Shown here: positions 1 to 8,119 of the stretch, one piece after another
Numbering within the stretch: position 1 is the stretch's first letter
How the letters are laid out: each line of letters opens with the position of its first letter
Origin: CFX2 sp014338005
GTDB taxonomy: Bacteria > Chloroflexota > Anaerolineae > Aggregatilineales > Phototrophicaceae
DNA length: 64,000 nt
Direction of reading: 5' to 3'
Assembly (NCBI GenBank): GCA_030263555.1
Contig: SZPE01000010.1
Location: 11,464-75,463 of the forward strand
Notes under the pieces: model-generated
What the model was told of the DNA's origin: nothing
Databases searched by the model: none
Seen by the model: the letters and a program-made list of their open reading frames with translations, nothing else
Made by a program: the position numbers and the translations under genes

Positions 1-5
1 GGCGG

Positions 6-632
6 CTACTCACCATCGGCCTCGCTGTCGGTCGCTTCGCCCAGAGCAAAGCGGGCGAAACGGCGAATCTGGATGCTCTCGCCCACCTCGGCCACCACTT
101 CGCTTAAATACTGCGCGATGGTTTTGGAGTCGTCCTTGAGGAAGGGCTGCTCCATCAGCACGATTTCCTCGAAAAACTTGTTCATACGCCCGTCCACGAT
201 TTTTTCGGCCACCGCTTCCGGCTTGCCTTCGTCCAGGGCGCGGCGAAGCTGGATAGCGCGTTCCGCCTGGACGACCGCCTCCGGCACATCCTCGCGGTTG
301 ACGTATTCCGGGGCCAGATTGGCGACATGCAGGGCCACGTTGTGGGCAAAGGCCTGGAAGCGTTCGGTTTTGGCGACAAAATCGGTTTCGCAGTTCACCT
401 CGACGATGACGCCAAGCCGCTGATTATGGTGCGTGTAGCTGGCGATGAGTCCCTCGTTCATCACGCGGCCGGCGGTCAGTTTTTTGGCGGCGCGCGCCAG
501 CCCTTTTTCTCGCAGGTAATCCACGGCTTTTTGCAGGTCGCCGCCGTTGGATTCGAGCGCCTTTTTGCAGTCCAGCGGGCCTGCGCCGGTCATCTCGCGC
601 AGGTCTTTGACCATCTGGGCAGTGATTTGCAT
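6..632 (-). CDS. tsf: Translation elongation factor Ts
   Basis: EF-Ts is the guanine-nucleotide exchange factor that regenerates EF-Tu-GTP during translation. The 208-residue protein has the N-terminal UBA-like helical domain (about residues 1-45, with the MTGAGPLDCKKAL signature) and the TDFVAK motif at residues 83-88, which contacts EF-Tu. It is complete, ending in TAG at 6-8. It is shorter than the roughly 280-residue E. coli protein, as in many bacteria with a single core subdomain. The start lies 5 nt downstream of the rpsB stop codon, and an AGGA within that stop region can serve as ribosome binding site. The rpsB-tsf order is the classical translation operon. Confidence 0.97.
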   Translation of the reverse strand: MQITAQMVKDLREMTGAGPLDCKKALESNGGDLQKAVDYLREKGLARAAKKLTAGRVMNEGLIASYTHHNQRLGVIVEVNCETDFVAKTERFQAFAHNVALHVANLAPEYVNREDVPEAVVQAERAIQLRRALDEGKPEAVAEKIVDGRMNKFFEEIVLMEQPFLKDDSKTIAQYLSEVVAEVGESIQIRRFARFALGEATDSEADGE

Positions 633-637
633 GGGTC

Positions 638-1516
638 CTATTCTTCCCCTTCTTCTTCTATTTCTATGTCTTCTTCATCATCCAGGAACAGGTTCGCATC
701 GCGCAGTTTGGCGAGTGTCGAAGCGCCCAGGTACTGCTCGTCGCCTTCGATTTCCTCCAACTGGTCAAAGTCGTAATAGGGCGACTCTTCCTCCGGCATG
801 GCCTCGGTTTCGGGCAGGTCGTCTGTCTTACGCATGGCCTGGCCTTCCAGCACCGCCTCGGCAAAGGTTGTCACCAGCAGCCGGATGGCCCGCACCGCGT
901 CGTCGTTGGCCGGGATGATGTAATCAATCGTGTCCGGGTCGCAGTTGGTGTCGGCCAGCGCCAGCACCGGCAGCCCCAGGATGTTGGCTTCTTTGACAGC
1001 GGTCGCCTCGCGGATGGTATCCACCACGATCAGCATATCGGGCAGGTTTTTCATGTCCCGGATGCCGCCCAGCCGGAGCTGAAGCTTTTCGATCTTGCGC
1101 TCCAGCATCAAGCCCTCTTTTTTGGTGAGCAGGTCGAACTCGCCGGCGTCACGGCGTTTTTCCAGCTTTTTGAGCGTATCAATCCGCTCCCGGATGGTGC
1201 GCCAGTTGGTGAGCGTGCCGCCCAGCCAGCGGTGATTGACATACGGCATCCGGCAGCGGGCCGCTTCCTGGGCGATCACTTCCTGCGCCTGGCGTTTGGT
1301 GCCGACGAACAGCACCGTACCACCTTTGGCGACCAGATCACGAATCGCGTCGTAATAGGTGTTCAGGTTGGCGAGCGTTTGCTGCAAATCAATGATGTGG
1401 ATGCCGTTGCGCTGGGTAAAGATAAAGGGCGCCATTTTGGGGTTCCACTTGGGCGTGCGATGCCCGAAGTGAACGCCCGTTTCCAACAGCGCCTTCATGG
1501 TCACGGAGGAAGGCAT
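638..1516 (-). CDS. rpsB: 30S ribosomal protein S2
   Basis: S2 is a structural protein of the small ribosomal subunit. The 292-residue product opens with the S2 signature ETGVHFGHRTPKWNPKM and carries the usual internal motifs, such as VNHRWLGGTLTNW and ADTNCDPD. An acidic tail of about 55 residues, rich in Glu and Asp, extends past the normal end of S2 and is the only unusual feature. An AGGAG ribosome binding site sits about 8 nt before the chosen ATG. The gene is followed directly by tsf. A long leader and a strong promoter lie upstream (1517-1677), which suggests feedback control by S2 as known in other bacteria. Confidence 0.97.
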   Translation of the reverse strand: MPSSVTMKALLETGVHFGHRTPKWNPKMAPFIFTQRNGIHIIDLQQTLANLNTYYDAIRDLVAKGGTVLFVGTKRQAQEVIAQEAARCRMPYVNHRWLGGTLTNWRTIRERIDTLKKLEKRRDAGEFDLLTKKEGLMLERKIEKLQLRLGGIRDMKNLPDMLIVVDTIREATAVKEANILGLPVLALADTNCDPDTIDYIIPANDDAVRAIRLLVTTFAEAVLEGQAMRKTDDLPETEAMPEEESPYYDFDQLEEIEGDEQYLGASTLAKLRDANLFLDDEEDIEIEEEGEE

Positions 1517-1642
1517 GGTTTATTCTCCTGGTTACGTGTTTGAACGCTCACGCCCTTCATCCCCTGGCCGCAACCCGGCCTGCGCCGGGCAACACCGCCT
1601 GAGTCTGGACGTGTGATATTGGGCCGGCCAACCGGCCAACCG
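1517..1642 (-). promoter_or_regulatory. Long structured 5' leader of rpsB
   Basis: About 125 nt lie between the predicted transcription start and the rpsB ATG. The leader holds a CCCGGC/GCCGGG hairpin with a four-base loop (1574-1589) and a tandem GGTTGGCC-type repeat near 1622-1645. Leaders of rpsB bind S2 for autoregulation in several phyla. Whether this one does is inference from position and structure. Confidence 0.4.
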
Positions 1643-1648
1643 GGGCGC

Positions 1649-1677
1649 ATTGTAGCATACCGGCGGCAGCGATTCAA
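1649..1677 (-). promoter_or_regulatory. Sigma-70-type promoter of rpsB-tsf
   Basis: Read on the minus strand: TTGAAT (1677-1672), a 17-bp spacer, then TACAAT (1654-1649). The -35 box overlaps the stop codon of the upstream gene. Transcription would begin near 1642, giving a 5' leader of about 125 nt before rpsB. Confidence 0.75.
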
Positions 1678-2624
1678 GGATGGGCATTAACGAATGCGCG
1701 CCAGACCCACCCCTGGATGGAGGAGTATTTTTTGCGGATGTGTATCCAGTTTTCGGTTTCTTCCAGGATGAATACTTCTTCGCCGACGTACAGGCTGCCG
1801 ATACGGTCGTGGCGGAAACCCGGCCACAGGCGCAGGTTGGCGTCCCGGACGATCACCCCGCGCCGCGCCCGTTCCATCGCCGACGGAGAGCGGTTGAGCG
1901 AGCGCACGACCAACCTGTCCACGCACAGGTAAGCGCCCGGCCCGACTTCCACCCCGGCGAAGCCGTTCGGGCTGAGGCGCACGTTGTAGTCAATCACCAG
2001 TTCTTCGTCAAAGAGCGTTCGCATCGTGCGCCCGTCCACCTCCGCCCGCAGCAGATGCCAGTTTTTATCCATCGGCGGCAGGTTGGTTTGGCTGAAGTCG
2101 TGGATGTTGGTCGCGCCCACGCCGCCGTAATAATACTGGGCAATGTGCGCGCCCCAATCGCCAAAACCCAGGCTGTGCCGGTAGCCCCACCAATCGCCGT
2201 TCAGCCGGGTGAGCAGCGCGATATGGCTGTAATCCGGCGCTCGTGTCGGGTTGGGCAGTATCCGCGCCTCGATTTCAAGCGAATAATTCTGCCAGTCCTC
2301 CGACCCGAATATAAACTTGGGGAAGCTGCCATAGCGGGAATGATAATTGGAAATACACACCAGGCCGCGCCGGTCATCGAAAACGTGCCGCCAGCCGGCT
2401 TCAAAGGTGATGCCGGACAGCCCGGAACGCTCAAAATCCTCCTCGAACAGCACTCCCAGAAAAGCGGACTCGGCGGCCCCCGGCGGCGCTGCCTGCTCTG
2501 GCGGGTGGGCGATGATGGGAGTTTGAATTGAGTTAGCGGCGGTCGGCGGCGGGGACAGGAGCAGCAGGGTGAAAATCAGCGCGCCTATGGCGGACGGGCC
2601 GTTGTTTACGGCGGACAGCGCCAT
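1674..2624 (-). CDS. Secreted LamG/DUF1080-like protein with C-terminal SH3b domain
   Basis: This 316-residue protein has an N-terminal hydrophobic segment (about residues 10-30) that looks like a signal peptide or anchor. A beta-rich module follows (about 60-245: LFEEDFERSG, then WQNYSLEIEARI, then NWHLLRAEVDG). This pattern matches concanavalin-like LamG/DUF1080 domains, which bind or act on carbohydrate. Residues about 255-316 (GVIVRDANLRLWPG, then ENWIHIRKKYSSIQGWVW) look like a bacterial SH3 domain that binds cell wall. Substrate and activity are unknown. It stands alone, and its stop codon overlaps the rpsB promoter. SH3b modules recur in the SGNH proteins of the acylation operon at 18.9-24.3 kb. 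Confidence 0.7.
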   Translation of the reverse strand: MALSAVNNGPSAIGALIFTLLLLSPPPTAANSIQTPIIAHPPEQAAPPGAAESAFLGVLFEEDFERSGLSGITFEAGWRHVFDDRRGLVCISNYHSRYGSFPKFIFGSEDWQNYSLEIEARILPNPTRAPDYSHIALLTRLNGDWWGYRHSLGFGDWGAHIAQYYYGGVGATNIHDFSQTNLPPMDKNWHLLRAEVDGRTMRTLFDEELVIDYNVRLSPNGFAGVEVGPGAYLCVDRLVVRSLNRSPSAMERARRGVIVRDANLRLWPGFRHDRIGSLYVGEEVFILEETENWIHIRKKYSSIQGWVWRAFVNAHP

Positions 2625-2764
2625 GCGATTTTTCCCTCGAATAACCTTTTTTGCAGGAACACCGGCTGTTTTCCAGTGTAGGACAAAGCCGCTGGCAGAG
2701 CAAATCGGCAGGCCGTAAAATATAAAAATACAAACCGGCTCTACACACAGGTTTAAAAGCCCTC

Positions 2765-3505
2765 ATGCGCGAAACCCAGGCAATCATTGAACGCATAAGC
2801 CGCCTGAACGAACACTACCAGCGGCTGCATCTGTCGGTCGAGGATTATTTGAAGGATGTCAAACCGGGGCAAAGCCTGCTGGCGCGGCTGACCGACCGCT
2901 GGGACCCCTACCTGCGCGAGCTGTGGTGGCCGGTGGCCGCCGCCAACAGCGGCCTGACCGTCGAACGCCCCGGCAGCCAGCATTACGAGCCGGGGCAGAG
3001 CGTCAGCCTGCTGGGGCCGGTCGGGCAGCCGTTCCGCTACCGGCGCACGCTGCGAAACGTGCTGCTGATCGCCTACGATACCGCGCCGACGCCGCTGGTG
3101 ATGTCGGTGGACTGGCTGCTCAGCAATCACATCAGCGTGACGCTGGTGCTGGCCGGCAAAGCCGCGCTGTACCCCACCCAGCGCCTGCCGCCGGAAGTGG
3201 AGGTGCAGCACGCCGACGAATCGTTAAGCTGGCCGAACCGGGTGATGACGGTCGGCTGGGCCGACCAGGTGTTTGTGGCGGTGGGGCAGGACGACGAAAT
3301 GGGACGCTTCGGGCAAATCTGGACGCTGTTTAAAGAACTGCGCGCCGAAATACCGAAGGCCTACCTGTTCGGCGTGTTCCAGCCGGCGCAGCCGTGCGGC
3401 GTAGGGGCCTGCCAGGCGTGTCTGGTGCCGATGCGCGGCCACCATAACAGCCTGGTCTGCACCGAAGGCCCGGCGCTGGATTTAACCCAGGTGATGCTGG
3501 CGTAA
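2765..3505 (+). CDS. PyrK-like iron-sulfur electron-transfer protein
   Basis: The 246-residue protein resembles the electron-transfer subunit of dihydroorotate dehydrogenase B. It has a flavodoxin-reductase-like region with YEPGQSVSLLGPVGQPF (about residues 75-91). Its C-terminus has the [2Fe-2S] cysteine pattern CGVGACQAC plus a fourth Cys in LVCTEGP (about residues 216-238). The usual FAD-binding RxYS motif is not obvious, and no pyrD lies beside it. It may therefore be a stand-alone redox adaptor rather than true PyrK. It converges on the membrane Fe-S reductase at 3529-5577. No good Shine-Dalgarno sequence is seen. Confidence 0.7.
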   Translation: MRETQAIIERISRLNEHYQRLHLSVEDYLKDVKPGQSLLARLTDRWDPYLRELWWPVAAANSGLTVERPGSQHYEPGQSVSLLGPVGQPFRYRRTLRNVLLIAYDTAPTPLVMSVDWLLSNHISVTLVLAGKAALYPTQRLPPEVEVQHADESLSWPNRVMTVGWADQVFVAVGQDDEMGRFGQIWTLFKELRAEIPKAYLFGVFQPAQPCGVGACQACLVPMRGHHNSLVCTEGPALDLTQVMLA

Positions 3506-3528
3506 AAGGCGCTCCACCGGCGCTTCGA

Positions 3529-5577
3529 TCAGGCCGGGGCGGCGGCCTGCGGTTCGGCCAGCCGTTCGGCCACCAGTTCCGCGATGTCCTTCACCGCCGG
3601 CCCGTCGGGGACGGCGGGCTGGGCGCTCTCGAACATCTGCATACAGAACGGGCAACCCACCGCCACCACGTCCGCGCCGGTGGCTTTGGCTTCTTCATAC
3701 CGTTCGATGTTGACGGCTTTTGTCCCGTGTTCTTCTTCTTTCCAGAACTGCGCGCCGCCCGCGCCGCAGCAGAACGAACCGGTTTTGCTGCGCGCCATTT
3801 CGGTATGTTCGCCGTTGAGCGCCAGCAGCACATTACGCGGCGCATCCACCACGCCGTTATGCCGCCCCAGGTAACATGGGTCGTGGAAGGTGACGTTCGG
3901 CTGCCGTTCAGGGTGGGCGCTCAGCGGCAGTTTGCCCGCCGCGATCAGTTCTTCGATCAGTTCGGTATGGTGGACGACGTTATAGTGTCCGCCAAACTGG
4001 TGATATTCCTTCGCCAGATTGTGGAAACAGTGCGGGCAGGTGACGACGATGCGTTTGGGATTGACGGCGTTGAGCGTTTCGACATTACCCAACGCCAGTT
4101 CGTAGTACAGGTCTTCCTTGCCGGAACGCCGCGCCACGTCCCCGGTGCAGTTTTCGGCCTCGCCCAGTACGGCGAAGCTGACGCCCGCCCGGTGCAGGAT
4201 TTTCACCAGCGACCGCGCCGTGATCTGCGCGCGCGGGTCGTAGCTGGCGGCGCAGCCCACCCAGTACAGCACCTCAAAGTCCGGGTTTTCCTCCACCGTC
4301 GGGACGGGTATCTCCAGCCCTTTGGCCCAGTTAAAGCGGCTGTCGGCGTTTTGCCAGGGGTTGCCCTGGCGCTCCATGCCTTTGTAGGCGGCTTGCAGTT
4401 CGGCGGGGAAATCGCTTTGCATCAGCACCGCATCGCGCCGGATGTACAGGATGTCCAGCATCGGCTCGTTACCCACCGGGCAGATGTCCACGCACGCGCC
4501 GCAGGCCGTACAGGCCCACACCGCCGAACTGCTGATGACCGAGCCGATCAGCGGCATGGGCGATTCCTGCCCGGCGGCCAGGTCGCCCATGCGTTCCCGG
4601 ATGGTGTAACGTTTGTTGATCTCCAGCGCCGAGGGCGACAGTTCCTTGCCGGTTGTATAGGCCGGGCAAACGTCCTGGCAGCGGTTGCACATAATACAGG
4701 CGAAGGCGTCGAAAATCTGCGTTTTGCTCAGATGTTCCAGTCTGTTCGCGCCGAACTGTTCGATTTTTTCGTCTTCAAAATCGAGCGGCTCCATCTCACC
4801 CAGGGAGGTGCGCTGCGGGCGCGTGAGGAAATTGAAGGGAGCCATGAACAGGTGCGCGTGTTTGCTGTAGGGGAAGTACGGCAAAAACAGCAGGATGCCG
4901 CCCAGCGCCACCCACCAGAAGATATGTTGCAGCATCTTCAGGCCGTCGGCGCTAAAACCGCCGAAAACCGGCGCGATGAGCGTCGCAAAGGGCATAAAGG
5001 CGTCCGGCTCGCCCGCCGCCACATGCGCCACCTCGCCCAGAAAACGCGCGCCGACATGAATGAGGATGAACACGGCCACAATCAGCGAGTCGCGGGTGAT
5101 GCCGCCGTTTTTGACGTTCGGGTGCAGCAGCACGTTGTCGTGATAGGTCAGTTCCTTCCGGTTCGGCAGCACGAACCGGCGCAGGATAAAGTAGGCCACA
5201 CCCACTAGCACGGCTATGCTCAGCACGTCCGCCACCAGCCGGTACAGGTCGTACAGCGCGCCGGTGGAGCGCAGCGTTTCGGTAAAAGTGGGGATGTAAC
5301 CCCGCAGCACGTCCAGCGCGTTCACCAGGAAATAAAACGTAAAGCCCCAGACGATGCCCAGGTGGAATAGGCTGGACAGCCGCCGCGTTTTGAGGGTGGT
5401 GCGCTGGCCGAGGTAAATCATCAGCGCCCGCCAGGCGCGGGGCAGCAGGCGGTCGAGGTGTAGTTTGCCGCTGCCCCGGTTGATGATGAGCCACATCTCG
5501 CGGAAGCCGTTAAAAGCCGCGCCGACCGAGAGCAGCGCCAGCAGGATAAAAAGCATCTGTTCAACGGGTGTCAGCAT
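3529..5577 (-). CDS. Membrane Fe-S reductase, NarI/HdrD fusion (FadF/EMO-like)
   Basis: The N-terminal part has five or so transmembrane helices of the nitrate-reductase-gamma type. A double [4Fe-4S] ferredoxin region follows (CIMCNRCQDVCP and CTACGACVDICP), then two CCG-type domains (ending in FCCGAGGAQFW). This layout is that of HdrD/GlpC-like reductases and of FadF/EMO. Those proteins pass electrons from ETF or acyl-CoA dehydrogenases to menaquinone. The open frame extends 50 codons upstream, but those residues are polar and unlike the family. The ATG at 5577, beginning MLTPVEQMLF just before the first helix, gives a normal 682-residue protein. The electron donor is not encoded nearby, so the pathway assignment is inference. 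Confidence 0.8.
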   Translation of the reverse strand: MLTPVEQMLFILLALLSVGAAFNGFREMWLIINRGSGKLHLDRLLPRAWRALMIYLGQRTTLKTRRLSSLFHLGIVWGFTFYFLVNALDVLRGYIPTFTETLRSTGALYDLYRLVADVLSIAVLVGVAYFILRRFVLPNRKELTYHDNVLLHPNVKNGGITRDSLIVAVFILIHVGARFLGEVAHVAAGEPDAFMPFATLIAPVFGGFSADGLKMLQHIFWWVALGGILLFLPYFPYSKHAHLFMAPFNFLTRPQRTSLGEMEPLDFEDEKIEQFGANRLEHLSKTQIFDAFACIMCNRCQDVCPAYTTGKELSPSALEINKRYTIRERMGDLAAGQESPMPLIGSVISSSAVWACTACGACVDICPVGNEPMLDILYIRRDAVLMQSDFPAELQAAYKGMERQGNPWQNADSRFNWAKGLEIPVPTVEENPDFEVLYWVGCAASYDPRAQITARSLVKILHRAGVSFAVLGEAENCTGDVARRSGKEDLYYELALGNVETLNAVNPKRIVVTCPHCFHNLAKEYHQFGGHYNVVHHTELIEELIAAGKLPLSAHPERQPNVTFHDPCYLGRHNGVVDAPRNVLLALNGEHTEMARSKTGSFCCGAGGAQFWKEEEHGTKAVNIERYEEAKATGADVVAVGCPFCMQMFESAQPAVPDGPAVKDIAELVAERLAEPQAAAPA

Positions 5578-5768
5578 TGAAGTAACCCCAATTCTATTAA
5601 ATCGGCGTTTAATTAGGCCGGAGTGTACCACCTGCCGGAAAAAAGGCCAAAGAAGCGGCGCCGCGCGCCCGGTTCGACCGCCGAAAGGTTGGCTGTTGAA
5701 GTCCGGCTGGATTGTCGGTAGAGTCACGATATATTCGATGGTTGTTTGCGTCAGAAGGGCCGGCAGGC

Positions 5769-6740
5769 ATGATAGACTTTCAACCGATTTTCCAGGCGGT
5801 GCGCCAGGCCGCTGAACTGTGCCGGGCCGTCCAGGAGATGCACCTGGCCGGGGGAGAAAAAGGCGGCCACGAGCCGGTGACGGTGGCCGACTATGGCGCG
5901 CAGGCGCTTTTGTGCCGGGCGATCAGCCTGCATTTTCCTGATGACGCCGTGCTGGCCGAAGAACAGGGCGGCCAGTTTGTCGAACTGGTTTCGGACGGCG
6001 AGAAGGCGCAGGTCATCCGGCTGTTGAGCGAAACGCTGGGCCAGCGCGTGACGGAAGCCGACATCGTGCGCTGGCTCGATCATGGTTACGGCGGCGAAGC
6101 CGAACGCACCTGGGTGATTGACCCGATTGACGGCACGCGCGGTTTTCTGGCGCTGCGGAACTACGTCATCGCCGCCGGCCTGCTGGTGGACAAACGCCCG
6201 GCGGGGGCGGTCATCGGCGCGCCGGGGTATCCCACACCCGACCGGCGCGGCGTGCTGTTCCACGCTCAAAGCGGCATCGCCTACATGCAGCCGCTTTATG
6301 GCGGCGCGCTTAAACGCATTCGCGCCTCCGACCGCGCCGAACCGGCCAGCCTGCGCGTCTTGGAGAGCGTCGAAAAAAGCCATGCCAGCCACGAACGCAT
6401 GGAACGGGTGCGCCGCGCCGCCGGGCTGGAGGAGTCCGCACTGGAGCGGCTGGACAGCATGGAAAAATACGCCCGCATCGCCGCCGGGGATGCTGAACTG
6501 TACCTGCGGCTGCCGCGCCTGTTCAGCAAACGCCCGCATATGGTCTGGGATCATGCGGCGGGGGTGGCGCTGGTGCAGGCGGCGGGCGGGCTGGCGACCG
6601 ATGTGGACGGCTCGCCGCTGGACTTCACCCAGGGGCGCACGCTGGCGAACAACCGGGGTATCATCGTCAGCAACGGGCGTATTCACGCGCGCGTGCTAGA
6701 AGGTGTGGCGAAGGTGCTGGCCGAAGAATCGCAGGCATAA
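5769..6740 (+). CDS. 3'(2'),5'-bisphosphate nucleotidase, inositol monophosphatase superfamily
   Basis: A Mg-dependent, Li-sensitive phosphatase of the HAL2/CysQ group, which removes phosphate from PAP/PAPS or related substrates. The motifs are AEEQGG (metal-binding Glu), WVIDPIDGTRGFL (the DPIDGT metal site) and WDHAAGVALVQAAGG near the C-terminus. The start MIDFQPIF at 5769 is preferred over an upstream in-frame start at 5712, because family members begin just before this helix. The product has 323 residues. It is divergent from the Fe-S reductase and stands alone before the LacI operon. Specificity for PAP over inositol phosphate cannot be fixed from sequence alone. Confidence 0.85.
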   Translation: MIDFQPIFQAVRQAAELCRAVQEMHLAGGEKGGHEPVTVADYGAQALLCRAISLHFPDDAVLAEEQGGQFVELVSDGEKAQVIRLLSETLGQRVTEADIVRWLDHGYGGEAERTWVIDPIDGTRGFLALRNYVIAAGLLVDKRPAGAVIGAPGYPTPDRRGVLFHAQSGIAYMQPLYGGALKRIRASDRAEPASLRVLESVEKSHASHERMERVRRAAGLEESALERLDSMEKYARIAAGDAELYLRLPRLFSKRPHMVWDHAAGVALVQAAGGLATDVDGSPLDFTQGRTLANNRGIIVSNGRIHARVLEGVAKVLAEESQA

Positions 6741-6859
6741 ATCCCCGCGCGAAATCCAGGCTGCCGTTTTAGAACTGGCTTTATGCCGCCTTGAAAGGCC
6801 GATTTTGCGTTTACTGCTCGCCGGGTTTACAGCCAGATGCTTAATATTAAACGAAATAG

Positions 6860-6888
6860 TTGACAAGTGCGGTTAACCTTCATATAAT
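6860..6888 (+). promoter_or_regulatory. Consensus sigma-70 promoter of the sucrose-type operon
   Basis: Perfect TTGACA (6860-6865) and perfect TATAAT (6883-6888) are separated by exactly 17 bp. Transcription would start near 6895. It drives the LacI-family gene and probably the whole transport and hydrolase operon behind it. Confidence 0.88.
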
Positions 6889-6900
6889 ACAGATTAAGTT

Positions 6901-6916
6901 GTGGAAACGTTTCCAC
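6901..6916 (+). promoter_or_regulatory. LacI-family operator
   Basis: GTGGAAACGTTTCCAC is a perfect 16-bp palindrome with the central CG typical of LacI/GalR/CcpA operators. It lies about 6-21 nt downstream of the predicted transcription start, a position suited to road-block repression. No second copy was seen before the binding-protein gene. The regulator therefore probably controls itself and the operon from this one site. Confidence 0.85.
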
Positions 6917-6959
6917 GTTTATGAGTAAATGTATTTTATACTTGGCTGGAATTAGTTTT

Positions 6960-7997
6960 ATGTTTCGACCGACTATCCGTGATGTGGCGCGTAAGGCCGG
7001 GGTGGGCATCGGCACAGTTAGCCGCGTGCTGAACAACAGCCCCAAAGTGACGCCTGAAACGCGGCAAGCCGTCCTGGCGGCCATCGCGGAGTTGGGTTTC
7101 CGGCCCAATACCATCGCCCGCCAGCTTCCCCGCCGAACCCGTCTGCATAATATCGGCGTCGTCACGCAGCCGTTCATCAACTACCAGGCATTCGCCGCCC
7201 AGATGCGCGGCTTGCAGCTTGGCTTGTACGATTACGACTCCAAACGTTACGAGATAGTGCTGTACAGCGTCCGGTCGCTGGCGCACTTCGACGAACAGCT
7301 TACCGCCATCGTCCGAACCGGCACGGTTGACGGGCTTATCATCATTGATTTCGACCTGCTCGACGAGCAGAAACAAATGCTGCGCGACGCCGGGCTGCCG
7401 TTCGTTGGCCTCAACCACCTGCAAGACGCCGACTGGCCGTGTATCGGTGCGAATAACCACCTGGGCGGTTATCTGGCCGCCAGCTACCTGCTGGATTTAG
7501 GGCATACCGACATCGCCTACCTGGGCGACGAACTTGTGGATACGTTCGAGTTCAAAACCAGCGGGCAGCGTTATGAGGGCTTCCGGCGCGCGCTGGCTGA
7601 ACGAGGACTGCCGGTCAAAGACGAATACGTGCGGTTGGGTTTTCATGATTATGATGTCGCTATCGAACTGGCGACCGAACTGCTGCGCCTGCCGGACCCG
7701 CCGACGGCCATCTTCGCCATGTGCGATATGCAGGCGCTGGCCTGCCTGGACGCCGCCCGGCGGCTGGGGCTGCGCGTGCCGGAGGCGGTTTCCGTGATGG
7801 GATTTGACGACCTGGAAACCAGCTATCACGTCGGCTTAACGACGGTGCGCCAGCATTTCGAGCCGGCGGGCAGGCTGGCCGTCCAACACCTGCTGGCGCT
7901 GATTGACGGCGTGCCGCCGCCGCCGCCCGTTTTACCACCCCCTGAGGTGATTCCGCGTCAAACAACCCGACCTCTTACCGGGAAGGGGGCTGTTTGA
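6960..7997 (+). CDS. LacI-family sugar-responsive repressor
   Basis: The N-terminal helix-turn-helix RPTIRDVARKAGVGIG and hinge SRVLNNSPKV (residues about 3-35) identify a LacI/GalR repressor. A periplasmic-binding-protein-like effector domain follows, with signatures such as GVVTQPF, GLIIIDFDL and VSVMGFDD. The start at 6960 (MFRPTIRDV) fits the family better than the in-frame ATG at 6921. The product has 345 residues. It is the first gene of an operon with an ABC importer, a GH32-like hydrolase and amylosucrase. Sucrose or a fructose-containing sugar is therefore the likely inducer (inference). A perfect operator lies just upstream. Confidence 0.93.
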   Translation: MFRPTIRDVARKAGVGIGTVSRVLNNSPKVTPETRQAVLAAIAELGFRPNTIARQLPRRTRLHNIGVVTQPFINYQAFAAQMRGLQLGLYDYDSKRYEIVLYSVRSLAHFDEQLTAIVRTGTVDGLIIIDFDLLDEQKQMLRDAGLPFVGLNHLQDADWPCIGANNHLGGYLAASYLLDLGHTDIAYLGDELVDTFEFKTSGQRYEGFRRALAERGLPVKDEYVRLGFHDYDVAIELATELLRLPDPPTAIFAMCDMQALACLDAARRLGLRVPEAVSVMGFDDLETSYHVGLTTVRQHFEPAGRLAVQHLLALIDGVPPPPPVLPPPEVIPRQTTRPLTGKGAV

Positions 7998-8000
7998 CGC
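7955..8000 (+). repeat. 10-bp inverted repeat across the repressor stop codon
   Basis: GCGTCAAACA (7955-7964) pairs with TGTTTGACGC (7991-8000). The right arm contains the TGA stop of the LacI-type gene. There is no T-tract, so it is more likely an mRNA processing or stability hairpin between repressor and transporter than a terminator. Confidence 0.5.
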
Positions 8001-8119
8001 TTCATCACACCCGGAAAATCCAGGATGAAAGGAGTCTACCACACTCGATTGGAATGCACAGCGTATGAACCCGATCTGAGACCGTATAGACCTTTTAGCT
8101 GTAAGGAGATAAAAAGACC

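Noticed and set aside
3727..5208. A 493-codon open frame opposite the membrane Fe-S reductase
   Set aside because: Shadow of the real gene. It has no membrane or domain pattern and no ribosome binding site.
5712..5768. Upstream start of the bisphosphate nucleotidase
   Set aside because: The extra 19 residues are not family-like. MIDFQPIF at 5769 fits the fold start.
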